From positions 4,506,884 through 4,570,883 of the forward strand of contig NZ_CP026003.1 in NCBI RefSeq assembly GCF_003086795.1: 64,000 bases of DNA, written 5' to 3'. The notes beneath the pieces are model-generated. The model saw only the letters and a program-made list of their open reading frames with translations, did no database searches and was not told where the DNA came from. The translations under genes were made by a program, and so were the position numbers. The first letter of the stretch is position 1. The number at the start of each line of letters is the position of its first letter. The DNA is from Stenotrophomonas sp. SAU14A_NAIMI4_5. GTDB lineage: Bacteria > Pseudomonadota > Gammaproteobacteria > Xanthomonadales > Xanthomonadaceae. Shown in pieces: positions 9,032 to 21,118 of the stretch.

Positions 9032-10018
9032 CTACCGATGCGCAGCGGAGGCGCGCAGCAGGCGCAGGCCGTACGCCGGATCGGACGCATTCCAGTGGGC
9101 GATGGTTTCCAGCCCGGCCTGCTGCAGCAGGTGGTTGAAGCTGGCATCGGTGTACTTGTGGCTGTACTCGACCCGGATCGGTTCGCCGGCCTGGAAGTGG
9201 AAGGTCTGACCGTCCAGGTGCACGTCCTGCTCGCGCTGGCTGACCAGGTCGGTTTCGATGCGCAGGCGCGCGGTGCTGTAGCGGGCCTGGTGGCGGAAGC
9301 CATCGAGATCGAAATCGCTGCCGACCTCGCGGTTGAGGCGGGCCAGCAGGTTGAGGGTGAAGGCGGCGGTGATGCCGTCGGCATCGTTGTAGGCGGCCTC
9401 GATCAGCGCCGGGTCCTTGTGCAGGTCGATGCCGACCAGCGCCAGGCCGTCACCGCCCATGGTCTGGCGCATCGCGCGCAGCAGGGCGATGGCCTCTTCG
9501 CCGGCGAAGTTGCCCAGGGTGGAACCGGGGAAGAACAACAGGCGCCGCGCCGCCTGGCGTTCCGGTTCGGGGACCTGCACCGGGCGGGTGAAGTCGGCGC
9601 AGACCGGCAGCATCTCCACCTTCGGCAGCGCCGGGGCGAGGTGGTCGATGCTGGACAGCAGCGCGGCGCGCGAGATCTCGATGGGGGTGTAGGCCACCGG
9701 ATCGTGCAGGGCGGCCAGCAGCAGGGCGGTCTTGCGGCCGCTGCCACTGCCCAGTTCGACCACGTGGGCATGGGCGCCGACGGCGCTGGCGATTTCCGGC
9801 AGCACCCTGTCGAGCAGTGCCAGTTCGGTGCGCGTGGGGTAGTACTCGCGGGTGTGAGTGATCTGCTCGAACAGGCGCGAGCCACGCGCGTCGTAGAAAT
9901 ACTTGGACGGCAGCTGGCGCGCGGCGCACGAAAGGCCGGCCACGGCGTCGGCCATGATCTGCTGGCGGCCGGGGGTGAGGTCGGTCAGCGCCTGCAGCGC
10001 GTCCTGCACGGTACTCAT
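9032..10018 (-). CDS. egtD: L-histidine N(alpha)-methyltransferase (EgtD)
   Basis: A 328-residue SAM-dependent enzyme that trimethylates histidine to hercynine, the first step of ergothioneine synthesis. The N-terminal PSKYFYDARGSRLFEQIT, the SAM motif VVELGSGSGRKT, and the FFPGSTLGNF segment are EgtD hallmarks. The C-terminal IRVEYSHKYT closes the substrate pocket. Its ATG overlaps the egtB stop by 4 bp (ATGA), which fixes the start; an in-frame extension into egtB is spurious. It is cytoplasmic and second in the egtB-egtD operon. Confidence 0.93.
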   Translation of the reverse strand: MSTVQDALQALTDLTPGRQQIMADAVAGLSCAARQLPSKYFYDARGSRLFEQITHTREYYPTRTELALLDRVLPEIASAVGAHAHVVELGSGSGRKTALLLAALHDPVAYTPIEISRAALLSSIDHLAPALPKVEMLPVCADFTRPVQVPEPERQAARRLLFFPGSTLGNFAGEEAIALLRAMRQTMGGDGLALVGIDLHKDPALIEAAYNDADGITAAFTLNLLARLNREVGSDFDLDGFRHQARYSTARLRIETDLVSQREQDVHLDGQTFHFQAGEPIRVEYSHKYTDASFNHLLQQAGLETIAHWNASDPAYGLRLLRASAAHR

Positions 10019-11325
10019 GGAAGATCCCTCGCCAGGCGCACGCCGGAGAACTGCCAGCGCGCCGGTGGATTGAAGAAGTTGCGGTAACTGCTGCGGACGT
10101 GGCCGCGCGGGGTGGCGCAGCTGCCGCCGCGCAACACCCACTGGCCACACATGAATTTGCCGTTGTATTCGCCCAGATTGCCGCCGAAGGGCTGGAAGCC
10201 GGGGTAGGCGCCATAGGCGCTGGAGGTCCATTCCCAGACATCGCCGAACAGCTGGCGCAGGCCCGTGCCCTGCCCTGCATGAGGATGCAGCTGGTCGTCG
10301 TCGGCGAAGTGGCCGCTGGGCGGCTGCGTGGCGGCGACCGCTTCCCATTCGAATTCGGTCGGCAGCCGTGCCTCATGCCAACGCGCGCAGGCGTCGGCTT
10401 CGTAATAGCTGAGGTGGCAGACCGGCGCATGTGGATCGAGCGCGCGCCAGCCGCCGAGGGTGTACTCGCGCTGCAGGTCGTCGTGCCAGTACAGCGGGTG
10501 CTGCCAGCCCTCGGCCTCGCACAGGGCCCAGCCTTCGCTGAGCCACCAGCGCGGATCGCGGTAGCCGCCGGCATCGACGAAGGCGCGGTACTCGCCGTTG
10601 CTGAGCGGGCGCTCGGCGATGGCGTGTGCGGGAACAAGTACGCGGTGCGGCGGCGATTCGTTGTCGTAGGCGAAGGGCGCGTGCTGCGGCCAGCGCGCTG
10701 CGCCGACGCTGACGATGCTTTCTTCCCGTGCAACCCAGCCCTGTGCGCTGGCCGCGCTGGTGACCGCCGCGAGGTCTTCGCGATAGGGCGGCTGCAGCGG
10801 GTTGCACCACAGCGCGTGCTTGATGTCGGTCAGCAGCAGTTCCTGGTGCTGCTGTTCGTGCTGCAGGCCCAGCTGCAGGTGCTGCAGCGCCTCTTCACCG
10901 AGATCGCCATCGGCCAGGCGCGCCAGCACCTGCTCATCGACGTGCCGGCGATAGTCGCGCACCTGCTGCAGCGAGGGCCGCGACAGCAGGCCACGGCGTG
11001 GGCGGGCATGGGCCGGGCCGAGGCTCTTGTAGTAACTGTTGAACAGGAAATCCCAGGCCGGATCCCACGGCTGGTGGCCACGTACGCTGGCCAGCACGAA
11101 GCGCTCGAAGAACCAGGTGGTGTGGGCCAGGTGCCATTTGGTCGGGCTGGCATCGTCCATGCTCTGCAGCATCGCGTCTTCGGCGCTGAGCGGTGCGGCC
11201 AGCTGCTGGCTGCGTCCACGCACGTGGGCGAAGTGGCTGGCGAGTTCACGCTGCGGGGCAGCGACGGCGAGGGTTGCGCTGTCCATGGGCCCAGCTTCGG
11301 CTGCCACGGGTGAGCGCGATGTCAT
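10015..11325 (-). CDS. egtB: Ergothioneine biosynthesis sulfoxide synthase EgtB
   Basis: A 436-residue non-haem iron enzyme that joins hercynine to a thiol (gamma-glutamylcysteine or cysteine) with O2. The N-terminal DinB-like domain provides the iron ligands: KWHLAHTTWFFE and HEQQHQE in LGLQHEQQHQELLLTDIKH. The C-terminal formylglycine-enzyme-like domain ends with GDVWEWTSSAY, VLRGGSCATP and RNFF, all typical. It leads the operon with egtD. No egtA, egtC or egtE is nearby, so the thiol donor and the C-S lyase cannot be named from here. An alternative ATG 13 codons further in (11286) is possible; neither has a clear RBS. Confidence 0.92.
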   Translation of the reverse strand: MTSRSPVAAEAGPMDSATLAVAAPQRELASHFAHVRGRSQQLAAPLSAEDAMLQSMDDASPTKWHLAHTTWFFERFVLASVRGHQPWDPAWDFLFNSYYKSLGPAHARPRRGLLSRPSLQQVRDYRRHVDEQVLARLADGDLGEEALQHLQLGLQHEQQHQELLLTDIKHALWCNPLQPPYREDLAAVTSAASAQGWVAREESIVSVGAARWPQHAPFAYDNESPPHRVLVPAHAIAERPLSNGEYRAFVDAGGYRDPRWWLSEGWALCEAEGWQHPLYWHDDLQREYTLGGWRALDPHAPVCHLSYYEADACARWHEARLPTEFEWEAVAATQPPSGHFADDDQLHPHAGQGTGLRQLFGDVWEWTSSAYGAYPGFQPFGGNLGEYNGKFMCGQWVLRGGSCATPRGHVRSSYRNFFNPPARWQFSGVRLARDLP

Positions 11326-11428
11326 CGCATGGCGTCAGCGCATTCACATCGCGCCCATTCAAGAACCCTGCGCCAACGCCGCTAACGGCAGTGCTGCGGC
11401 CGTGTAGTGACCGCGCTGGAATTACCGC

Positions 11429-12733
11429 TTGTCCGATCATCCGCTCCGCCAGCCTGCGCATTACCTGTTCGTGCTGCCCGCCCTGCTGGTCGCACTGGTG
11501 CTGTGGGCCACCCTGGGCAACGAGGATGTCGGCCGCGCCGGCCAGCGCGTGCTGCCCTGGTTGCTGGCCTGCCTGGGCGCGGGGCTGGCGCTGATGTACA
11601 ACCAGGTGCGCACGCTGTGCCTGTTGCTGCTGGTGGCGGCCGTGTTCACGGTGCTGCACCCGGACCTGGCCCACTACCTGCGGCTGGGCTACGTCAGCCC
11701 GCTGACGCCGCTGCGCTTCCATGCGGTATCCACCTGGCTGCCACTGCTGTTTGCCGTGCATGCGCTGTGGCCCGAGCGTGGCCGGCGCCGCCAGGACCTG
11801 CTGCTGCGCGGGATCGGCAGCGGCACCCTGCTGGCGATCTTCATCCTGCTGGCCGCGCAGCAGCCGCAGGACATGCATGACCTGCTGTCGAACCGGCACT
11901 TCGCGTGGATTCCGAGCGACTGGAATGCGCTGGCGCAGCTGCCGGCCCTGCTGTTCCTGGCGGCGACCGCTGCGCTGGGCTGGCAGGCCTGGCGGCGGCC
12001 GCGCCCCCTGCACACGGCGATGCTGCTGGCGCTGCTGTGCCTGTGGTGGATGCTGCCGCGCATCTTCCTGCAGCCGGCGCTGCTGCCGGCGCTGAGCGTG
12101 GCCGCACTGCTGCTGATGCTGGGCGCCGCCCTGCAGGAATCCTTCCACATGGCATTCCGCGATGAGCTGACCGGACTGCCGGGGCGGCGCGCCTTCAACG
12201 AAACCCTGCAGCGTGCCGCCGGCACCTACAGCATCGCGATGGTGGACGTGGACCACTTCAAGAAGTTCAACGACACCCACGGCCACGACACCGGCGATGA
12301 CGTGCTGAAGCTGGTGGCCTCGCGGCTGGCGCGGGTGGGCGATGGCGGCCGCGCGTTCCGCTATGGCGGCGAGGAGTTCGCGGTGGTGTTCCTGGACCGC
12401 GCGGCGCCGGCCTGCGTGGATGCGGTGGAAGCGCTGAGGCAGAGCATCGAGGACAGCCGCATGCAGCTGCGCGACCGCAGCACGCGCAGCCGTGACGACG
12501 CGGCCGGGCAGCAGCAGCGCGGCCGCGGCGGCAGCGGCCAGGTGGTGCAGGTGACGGTGAGCATCGGCCTGGCCGACAGCCGCATCGATGCGCGCCCGGC
12601 CGGGGTGGTCAAGGCCGCCGACCAGGCGCTGTATGCGGCCAAGGAAGAAGGCCGCAACCGGGTCTGCGCGCACGGCGGCCAGCGCGTGCTGGCGGTGCGC
12701 GGCGGCGCCGAGGCTCAGACCGCGTCGAGGTAG
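11429..12733 (+). CDS. Membrane-anchored diguanylate cyclase (GGDEF)
   Basis: A 434-residue protein. Residues 1-235 hold about seven hydrophobic segments, and the rest is a GGDEF domain that makes cyclic di-GMP. The active site is intact (YGGEEF, GGEEF at 313-317), and the metal/substrate residues [20 protein letters not shown] are present. An RVGD motif (302-305) resembles the product-inhibition I-site but lies 7 residues before GGEEF rather than the usual 5. An insert rich in Arg/Gly ([18 protein letters not shown]) precedes the final VSIGLA strand. The start is a TTG with CTGGA about 8 bp upstream. It diverges from egtB. Confidence 0.88.
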   Translation: MSDHPLRQPAHYLFVLPALLVALVLWATLGNEDVGRAGQRVLPWLLACLGAGLALMYNQVRTLCLLLLVAAVFTVLHPDLAHYLRLGYVSPLTPLRFHAVSTWLPLLFAVHALWPERGRRRQDLLLRGIGSGTLLAIFILLAAQQPQDMHDLLSNRHFAWIPSDWNALAQLPALLFLAATAALGWQAWRRPRPLHTAMLLALLCLWWMLPRIFLQPALLPALSVAALLLMLGAALQESFHMAFRDELTGLPGRRAFNETLQRAAGTYSIAMVDVDHFKKFNDTHGHDTGDDVLKLVASRLARVGDGGRAFRYGGEEFAVVFLDRAAPACVDAVEALRQSIEDSRMQLRDRSTRSRDDAAGQQQRGRGGSGQVVQVTVSIGLADSRIDARPAGVVKAADQALYAAKEEGRNRVCAHGGQRVLAVRGGAEAQTASR

Positions 12734-13107
12734 TACCAGCGGCCGTCGATGCGCAGGAAGCGGCTGTGCTCGGTCATCCGCACCGCGCTTCCACCGCCGA
12801 TGCGGTAGCGGGCGGTGAAGCGCACTTCGGCGCTGTCGGGGCCGGTGACGGTGTGATCGTTCACGGTCAGGCCCAGCCACTGGGTGCGCTGGCCTGTTGC
12901 CTCGTCCAGCGAAAGTTCGGCCGGGCGCGTGTCCGGGTGCCAGGTCTGGCGCAGGTAGTCGGCCAGCTGGCGTACGTAGGCGCTGTAGCGCGAACGCATC
13001 AGGCGCTCGGCATCCGGGGCGGCCTCGCCAGCGTGGTAGCGGCCGCAGCAGGCGGCGTAGTCGGCGGGCAGGCCGCAGGGACAGGGATCGGCGGGGATGC
13101 GGGTCAT
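12715..13107 (-). CDS. YchJ family (UPF0225) protein with SEC-C motif
   Basis: A 130-residue protein. The N-terminal SEC-C-like zinc motif is CPCG...CCGRYH, and the C-terminal part has an NTF2-like fold pattern ([28 protein letters not shown]). Family length and layout match E. coli YchJ. Function is unknown. The ATG at 13107 begins [12 protein letters not shown], where homology begins. The 3' end overlaps the convergent diguanylate cyclase gene by 19 bp. Confidence 0.85.
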   Translation of the reverse strand: MTRIPADPCPCGLPADYAACCGRYHAGEAAPDAERLMRSRYSAYVRQLADYLRQTWHPDTRPAELSLDEATGQRTQWLGLTVNDHTVTGPDSAEVRFTARYRIGGGSAVRMTEHSRFLRIDGRWYYLDAV

Positions 13108-13156
13108 GCCGGTATTGTCGCGCGGTACGCGGCCAGCATCCATCGGCGATAGGCGT

Positions 13157-13969
13157 ATGCTGTCGCCCCCCATCCAAGTGTCGATCGCCGTGCTGGAACT
13201 GGTTCCCCCTGAGTTGTGGTGGTTGGTGGTGATTGCCTTCATCGCCGGCCTGGTCGATGCGGCAGTGGGCGGCGGCGGCCTGGTGCAGCTGCCGGGCCTG
13301 TTCACGGTGCTGCCGCAGCAGACGCCGGCCATGCTGTTCGGCACCAACAAGTTCAGTTCGATGTTCGGCACCGGCGCGGCCGCCTGGCGCTATGCGCGCA
13401 ACGTGCGCTTCCCGTGGAAACCGGTGCTGTTCGCCGCCGGCACTGCCTTCATCTTCTCCTTCGCTGGTGCCACCGCGGTCAGCCTGCTGCCCAAGGAGGC
13501 GGTGCGGCCGCTGGTTCTGGTGCTGCTGGTGGCGATGCTGGGCTACACGCTGTGGAAGAAGGATTTCGGTGCACTGCACCGGCCGCAGGAGATCGGCCGC
13601 CGCGAGCTGGCCATCGCGCTGGCCATCGGCGCGGCGATCGGTTTCTACGACGGCTTCTTCGGGCCGGGCACCGGCAGCTTCCTGATCTTCCTGTTCGTGC
13701 GCTTCTTCGGCCTGGATTTCCTGCGCGCCTCGGCAGCGTCGAAGGTGGTGAACCTGGCGACGAACGTGGCGGCGATCTCGTTCTTCATCCCCACCGGCAA
13801 CATCCTGTGGCTGTTCGCGCTGCCGATGGCGGCGGCCAACATCTTCGGCTCGGTGGTGGGCACGCGGCTGGCGCTGAAGGGCGGCACGCCGTTCATCCGC
13901 AAGCTGTTCGTGGGGCTGGTGGTGGTGCTGATCGCGCGGATGGCGTGGGATACGTTCCGCGGGGCGTGA
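13157..13969 (+). CDS. TSUP family (TauE/SafE, DUF81) transporter
   Basis: A 270-residue membrane protein with about eight helices. The family repeats are clear: [16 protein letters not shown] near the N-terminus, and the second [17 protein letters not shown] in the middle, followed by [16 protein letters not shown] proteins export or import sulfite, sulfonates or related anions; the substrate is unknown here. Several in-frame starts exist (ATG 13157, GTG 13178, GTG 13190). The ATG was chosen because of a weak AGG upstream. It diverges from the YchJ-like gene and is followed by a REP pair. Confidence 0.8.
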   Translation: MLSPPIQVSIAVLELVPPELWWLVVIAFIAGLVDAAVGGGGLVQLPGLFTVLPQQTPAMLFGTNKFSSMFGTGAAAWRYARNVRFPWKPVLFAAGTAFIFSFAGATAVSLLPKEAVRPLVLVLLVAMLGYTLWKKDFGALHRPQEIGRRELAIALAIGAAIGFYDGFFGPGTGSFLIFLFVRFFGLDFLRASAASKVVNLATNVAAISFFIPTGNILWLFALPMAAANIFGSVVGTRLALKGGTPFIRKLFVGLVVVLIARMAWDTFRGA

Positions 13970-13976
13970 TGGTTGC

Positions 13977-14044
13977 TGCCGGCCAGCGGCCGGCACTACC
14001 TGTGGACGGGTTCATGGCCCGGTAGTGCCGGCCGCTGGCCGGCA
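13977..14044. repeat. Inverted pair of REP palindromes
   Basis: Two TGCCGGCC-AGC-GGCCGGCA units with their CTACC tails facing each other, separated by about 20 bp. The whole forms one large hairpin. It sits between the convergent TSUP gene and the SMC-like jetC gene and may act as a bidirectional terminator or mRNA stabiliser. Confidence 0.88.
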
Positions 14045-14065
14045 TTCCCGTTCCGGCCGAGGCGG

Positions 14066-17000
14066 TCAGGCCTCGGCTTCTTCCGGTTCGTTGGCCTGCT
14101 GGCGGCTGCGCTCGGGCAGCTTCAGGCGCTTGCCTTCTTCGTCGTACTCGATGAGCAGGACGCCCGAATCGTGGCGGCCGCTGATCTCGACGAAGCAGGC
14201 GCCGCCGATGAACGGCTCCAGCGTCATCACCGACTTCAGCGGGGTGGCGACCACCATCTGGAAGCCGAAGTTGTCGAAGATGTTCATCGCCAGCGCGGTG
14301 AACTCGTTGTCGGCCTTGTCGAAGGCTTCGTCGAGCACGACGGCGGCATAGCTGGGCAGCTGGCTGTCGGCGCCACCGAGCTGGTAGCGCAGCGCCGCGG
14401 CCAGGCAGGTGGTGGCCAGCTTCTGCCGCTGGCCACCGGACTTGCCGGCGCCGCTGCGGTAGATCTCGACCTGCTGGCGTGTTTCCGCGTCCAGCTCCAC
14501 GCCGATGAACTCGACGTGCATGCGCACGTCCAGCACCAGCTCGCGCCAGCGCTTGTCCTCGCCTTCCTGCGAACCGAGGCGGTTGACCAGCTGGCGCAGC
14601 ACGGTGAACTGCGATTCGGCCAGCTCGCGCTGTTCGGTCTGCTGCTGCGACAGCACCTCGCGCAGCTGCAGGTGGAACTCACCCACTTCCGGCAGGCGGC
14701 GGTCGCTCAGCTCGATGGTCAGCAGGGTGCCGCGGTTGAACGGCACCTGTTCCAGGCTGGCGTTGACCTCGTCCAGGCGCTGGCCGATCGACTTGCGGGC
14801 CTCGGCGCTGTGGCGCTGCAGGGCCAGCAGGTTGTTCTTGCTCTGGTTCTGCAGCAGGTCGAAGAAGCGCTCTTCATGCTGCGGCAGGCCGTCGCGCTCC
14901 AGGCGTTCCAGGCGGGCGAGGAAATCCTCGGCCGAGGCCACCGACACGGTGAAGTCGCCCGATTCTTCCGGCCACTGCTGGATGAAGCGGCGGAAGCAGC
15001 CCAGCAGCAGGTTCTCGACGCGGTTGACGTCCTGCTGCGAGGACGACAACTGTTCGTTCAGCGCGTTGCTGACCTGGCGCATGTGCGCTTCCAGCGTTTC
15101 CAGGCTGAGCGGGCCCTGCTCCTGCAGGCGCTCGGCCAGGCCGGCTTCCTGGTCTTCGGCCAGCGCCGGCAGCACCAGGGCGCGGCTCTGCTGGCGGGCA
15201 CGGTCCAGGCGGTCGCGTTCGCGCACCAGCTGGCCGCGCTCGACGCGGGTGTCTTCATAGGTCCGGCGGGCCTGCTCGATATCGGCGCGCACGGCGTCGA
15301 TCTGCTTGGCCAGGCGGGCCAGGTCGGCGTTGCCTTCGCGCAGGTCGCGCAGGGTGGCTTCGATATCGGCCAGGCGCTGCTGCGGCGCGGCCACGTCGAT
15401 CTCGTTCCACTGGATGCCGATCAGCTCATGGCAGGCCAGGCGGCGTTCGTTGTCGCGGTCACGCTGGCCGCGCAGGCTGGCGATATCGGTATCGCAGCTG
15501 GCGATGCGCTTGGCCAGTTCCTGCGCTTCGCGCTCGAACACCACCAGCTTGTCGCGGTTGTTGAAGCCGAGGATCCAGCGGCGGCGGTCGTTCACCGCGC
15601 TGCGGTCATCCTTCTCGAAGCGGTCGCCCGGATGCTTGACCTGGCCTTCGCGGGTGATGCCGCGGTCGACGTTGCGCAGCTGCTTGGCATCGACGCACTC
15701 GTAGTCGAAGCGCTTGCCCAGCTCGCGACGCAGCCAGCCTTCGAAGGCGTGGTCGCGCAGTTCCAGCTTGTGCAGCAGCGAACGCGCGGACGGTTCGCGG
15801 GCGAACGCATCGTCGTTGCGACGCACGCGGTAGTAGGTGAAACGCATGCCGAGGTGGGTGCGGTTCACCCAGTCGGCCACCTCGTTGTAGTGCTTGTCGT
15901 CCACCAGCAGCGACTGCGCGAAGCCACCCAGCACGCGCTCGATGGCGCCCTGCCAGTTCTGCTCCTCGGTGCGGACCTGGATCAGTTCGCCCACGAAAGG
16001 TAGCGAGGCTTCCGAAATGCCGGTTTCCTCGGCCAGGCGTGCGCGCAGCTTCTGCATCGGTGCGGGAATGCTGGACGGCGTGCGCTGCATCGCTTCCAGT
16101 TCGCCACGCACTTCGCCGAAGCGACGTTCGTCATCGCGCTTGCCGCCCAACCGTTCGCTGATCGCATCGTCCAGCGCCGCCGAAGCACGCTGGCGGTCCT
16201 GCAGTTCGTTCTGTGCGCGCTCGACCAGTTCGGAGAAACCGTGCGCGTCTTCCGGCAGTTCGGCCTGCAGGTGGCGCGCGGCCTCGCGGGCCTGCGCCTG
16301 CTTGGCCAGGCGGCGGTCGCGCTCGGCTTCGGCGCGGCCCTGCTCGCGTTCCAGTTCCTCGATGCGCTCACCGCCCTGCTGGCGGCGCTGCAGTTCCAGC
16401 TCGGCCAGGCGTTCGGTGTGGTTGTCCAGCGCCGCGCGGCGCTGGGCTTCTTCGCCCAGCAGGCCGCGGTCGCGCACGTCCATCTCGCGCAGGCGTGCTT
16501 CGATCAGCAGCTGGCGGCGGCTTTCGCGGAAGCTGTCGATGCCCAGCTTGAGGGTCTCGTCATCGCCGCGCTGGCGATGCATGTGCTTCAGTTCGGTGTA
16601 GTGCGCGCGCGCCGGCAGCAGGGTTTCCACCTGGCGACGGGCGGTGACCACCGCCTGGTGCGCGCCGTCGAGTTCGGCGAAATCGCTGATCAGGCGCTCG
16701 GCGGCATCGAAGGTGCGCGGCGTGTCCAGCATGAAGTCGCGCAGGAAGACGTTGAGGTCGCCCAGGTTCTTCGCCGACTGCGTCTTGTGCAGCAGGCGCA
16801 GCGCCATCTCGTTGTCGATGCCCAGCAGGTGGCGGAAGCGCTCGGCGTAGCCGGAGAACGTATCGAAGTGGTGGATGTCGGCCAGCTTCTGCTTCAGCTT
16901 GCGCAGGTCCAGGTCGAAGCCACCGAGGTCCTTGGCGATATCGAACGGGCGCTCGGCGATCATGTAGTGCTTGCGCACGTCGCCGGCCGAGGTGCCGTTG

Positions 17001-17446
17001 CCGGAGATCCACAGCAGGCGCACCAGGCACACCACGCGGCCATCGCCGGCGCGGTATTCCAGCACCAGTGCGGTCCAGGTCGCGCCCTTGCGCAGGTACT
17101 GGGTGGCGATCTCGCCGGTGCCGCTGTCCTGCTGGTCGGCCCACGCGCCACGCACGTAGGAGACCAGGTTGCGGTCGCGGCCACTGCGCTCGGCTTCACG
17201 CGCGGCGGCGTTGAAGTCGACGATGGCTGGCGGCGTCAGCAGCGCGGACATCGCATCGAGCAGGGTCGACTTGCCCGAGCCGGAACGGCCGACGAACAGG
17301 AAGCCGCGCTCGGCGATCGGCACTTCGGTCAGGCCGTTGAAGGTGCCCCAGTTGTGCACCTGCAGGCGGCGCATGCGGAACTGCTGCAGGCGCGGGTCCG
17401 GCAGGCCTTCATTGAACAGGGCGGGAGTGTGCTTGGAAATGGCCAT
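14066..17446 (-). CDS. jetC: SMC-like ATPase, Wadjet JetC / MksB-type
   Basis: A 1126-residue SMC-like protein. Walker A is GRSGSGKST (53-61), the ABC signature is SGGQ (1003-1006) and Walker B is VVLDEAFD (Asp1039, Glu1040). Long Glu/Arg-rich coiled coils flank a globular hinge at about 470-620. All ATPase motifs are intact. The order DUF3375 gene, DUF4194 gene, then this ATPase matches type I Wadjet (JetA-JetB-JetC) and the related MksF-MksE-MksB condensins. Wadjet complexes extrude and cut plasmid DNA; Mks complexes organise chromosomes. The gene starts 16 bp after jetB. No jetD follows: the next gene is convergent, with only a REP pair between. Confidence 0.85.
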   Translation of the reverse strand: MAISKHTPALFNEGLPDPRLQQFRMRRLQVHNWGTFNGLTEVPIAERGFLFVGRSGSGKSTLLDAMSALLTPPAIVDFNAAAREAERSGRDRNLVSYVRGAWADQQDSGTGEIATQYLRKGATWTALVLEYRAGDGRVVCLVRLLWISGNGTSAGDVRKHYMIAERPFDIAKDLGGFDLDLRKLKQKLADIHHFDTFSGYAERFRHLLGIDNEMALRLLHKTQSAKNLGDLNVFLRDFMLDTPRTFDAAERLISDFAELDGAHQAVVTARRQVETLLPARAHYTELKHMHRQRGDDETLKLGIDSFRESRRQLLIEARLREMDVRDRGLLGEEAQRRAALDNHTERLAELELQRRQQGGERIEELEREQGRAEAERDRRLAKQAQAREAARHLQAELPEDAHGFSELVERAQNELQDRQRASAALDDAISERLGGKRDDERRFGEVRGELEAMQRTPSSIPAPMQKLRARLAEETGISEASLPFVGELIQVRTEEQNWQGAIERVLGGFAQSLLVDDKHYNEVADWVNRTHLGMRFTYYRVRRNDDAFAREPSARSLLHKLELRDHAFEGWLRRELGKRFDYECVDAKQLRNVDRGITREGQVKHPGDRFEKDDRSAVNDRRRWILGFNNRDKLVVFEREAQELAKRIASCDTDIASLRGQRDRDNERRLACHELIGIQWNEIDVAAPQQRLADIEATLRDLREGNADLARLAKQIDAVRADIEQARRTYEDTRVERGQLVRERDRLDRARQQSRALVLPALAEDQEAGLAERLQEQGPLSLETLEAHMRQVSNALNEQLSSSQQDVNRVENLLLGCFRRFIQQWPEESGDFTVSVASAEDFLARLERLERDGLPQHEERFFDLLQNQSKNNLLALQRHSAEARKSIGQRLDEVNASLEQVPFNRGTLLTIELSDRRLPEVGEFHLQLREVLSQQQTEQRELAESQFTVLRQLVNRLGSQEGEDKRWRELVLDVRMHVEFIGVELDAETRQQVEIYRSGAGKSGGQRQKLATTCLAAALRYQLGGADSQLPSYAAVVLDEAFDKADNEFTALAMNIFDNFGFQMVVATPLKSVMTLEPFIGGACFVEISGRHDSGVLLIEYDEEGKRLKLPERSRQQANEPEEAEA

Positions 17447-17462
17447 GCGGTGCTCGGGTCTC

Positions 17463-20344
<2,882 letters not shown>

Positions 20345-21079
20345 TGCTTACAGCGTCCCGAAAGGGGGGCGAGCATCGTACCCGACCGGGGGGTGGGTCG
20401 TCCTGTTAGGACGGTTCATCGGGGGGGCGTCGTAGCGCCTGCCTGCTATCGGTTTGGATGGGGAAGGGCGGCAGGGCAGGACACGCCGTAAACCCCCCTC
20501 CGGGGTCCGGCCCAGCCGCTGGCGGCTGTGCGTTCGGGCGCTTGCGAGGCATGCCTCGCAAGCAAAGCGCCCTCACCCTTGGGGGCTCGTAGGCGCCATC
20601 CATGGCGCCTGCGGTCCTGGCCCATCCGGCCCTGCGCCACCCTCCCATCACCCCGCGGGCGCGGTGGGTTGGCTCTTTAAAGGCAAGGGCAGGAGCAGTG
20701 CGGACCAACGGTCCGCACCCACCACAGCAGCAGCGGCGCGGTCCTTTCGAAGCCATGACCACCAGCTTTTGCCCCCGCTTTCGGGTGGCCTCGCCGCGCC
20801 CGCAGGAAACTGCCAGGGATGGGGAAGGGCGGCAGGGCAGGACCGTGAGGCGCATGGATGCGCCGACCGAGCCCCCATGGGTGAGGGCGCTTTGCTTGCG
20901 AGGCATGCCTCGCAAGCGCCCGAACGCACAGCCGCCAGCGGCTGGGCCGGACCCCGGAGGGGGGTTTACGGCGTGTCCTGGCCCATCCGGCCCTGCGCCA
21001 CCCCACCCGCCAGCACACGAGGCGCAACGCTTTCCTCAGTACACCCACCCACCCCCAATCACCCATTCAGCAAAAACTA
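20345..21079. other. Gene-free repeat mosaic between folE and marR
   Basis: No plausible coding sequence: all open frames here are Pro/Arg/Ala-rich and overlap inverted repeats. It contains two copies of a palindromic element (next entry) and a plain stretch at about 20640-20815 with no recognisable signal. It is much the longest non-coding stretch of the window. Confidence 0.8.
20477..20980. repeat. Large inverted repeat with 113-bp arms
   Basis: Arms 20477-20589 and 20868-20980 are reverse complements with one mismatch over 113 bp. Each arm contains ACGCCGTAAACCC, an imperfect GC hairpin, and the perfect palindrome GAGGCATGCCTC inside a 22-bp dyad (20541-20562 and 20895-20916). The sequence before each arm (GGGGAAGGGCGGCAGGGCAG at 20459 and 20821) and the sequence GTCCTGGCCCATCCGGCC (20614 and 20975) are direct repeats. 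So the two copies have the same outer ends but opposite cores, as if one core had inverted. Confidence 0.85.
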
Positions 21080-21110
21080 TTGATAGGAATGAAATTAGTA
21101 GTATCCTATC
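21080..21110 (+). promoter_or_regulatory. marR promoter with overlapping dyad operator
   Basis: -35 TTGATA (21080-21085), 16-bp spacer, -10 TATCCT (21102-21107). A perfect 7-bp inverted repeat GATAGGA (21082-21088) / TCCTATC (21104-21110) overlaps both boxes, which is an ideal autorepression arrangement for the MarR protein encoded just downstream. The local AT richness stands out. The predicted transcription start is only about 5 bp before the ATG. Confidence 0.65.
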
Positions 21111-21118
21111 TATCTCTT

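Noticed and set aside
10019..10348. N-terminal extension of EgtD by 110 codons
   Set aside because: The extension lies wholly inside egtB in another frame; the ATGA overlap at 10015-10018 and homology fix the start.
13977..14044. Possible CRISPR or IS remnant because of repeated palindromes
   Set aside because: Repeats are paired inverted REP units without regular unique spacers or transposase sequence; no cas genes occur anywhere in the window.
14066..17446. Assignment as SbcC or a chromosomal Smc
   Set aside because: The adjacent DUF4194 and DUF3375 genes and the head sequence fit JetC/MksB; there is no sbcD neighbour, and ScpA/ScpB are absent.
20345..21079. Possible protein-coding genes between folE and marR
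   Set aside because: All frames pass through inverted repeats, are Pro/Arg-rich, and lack ribosome-binding sites.
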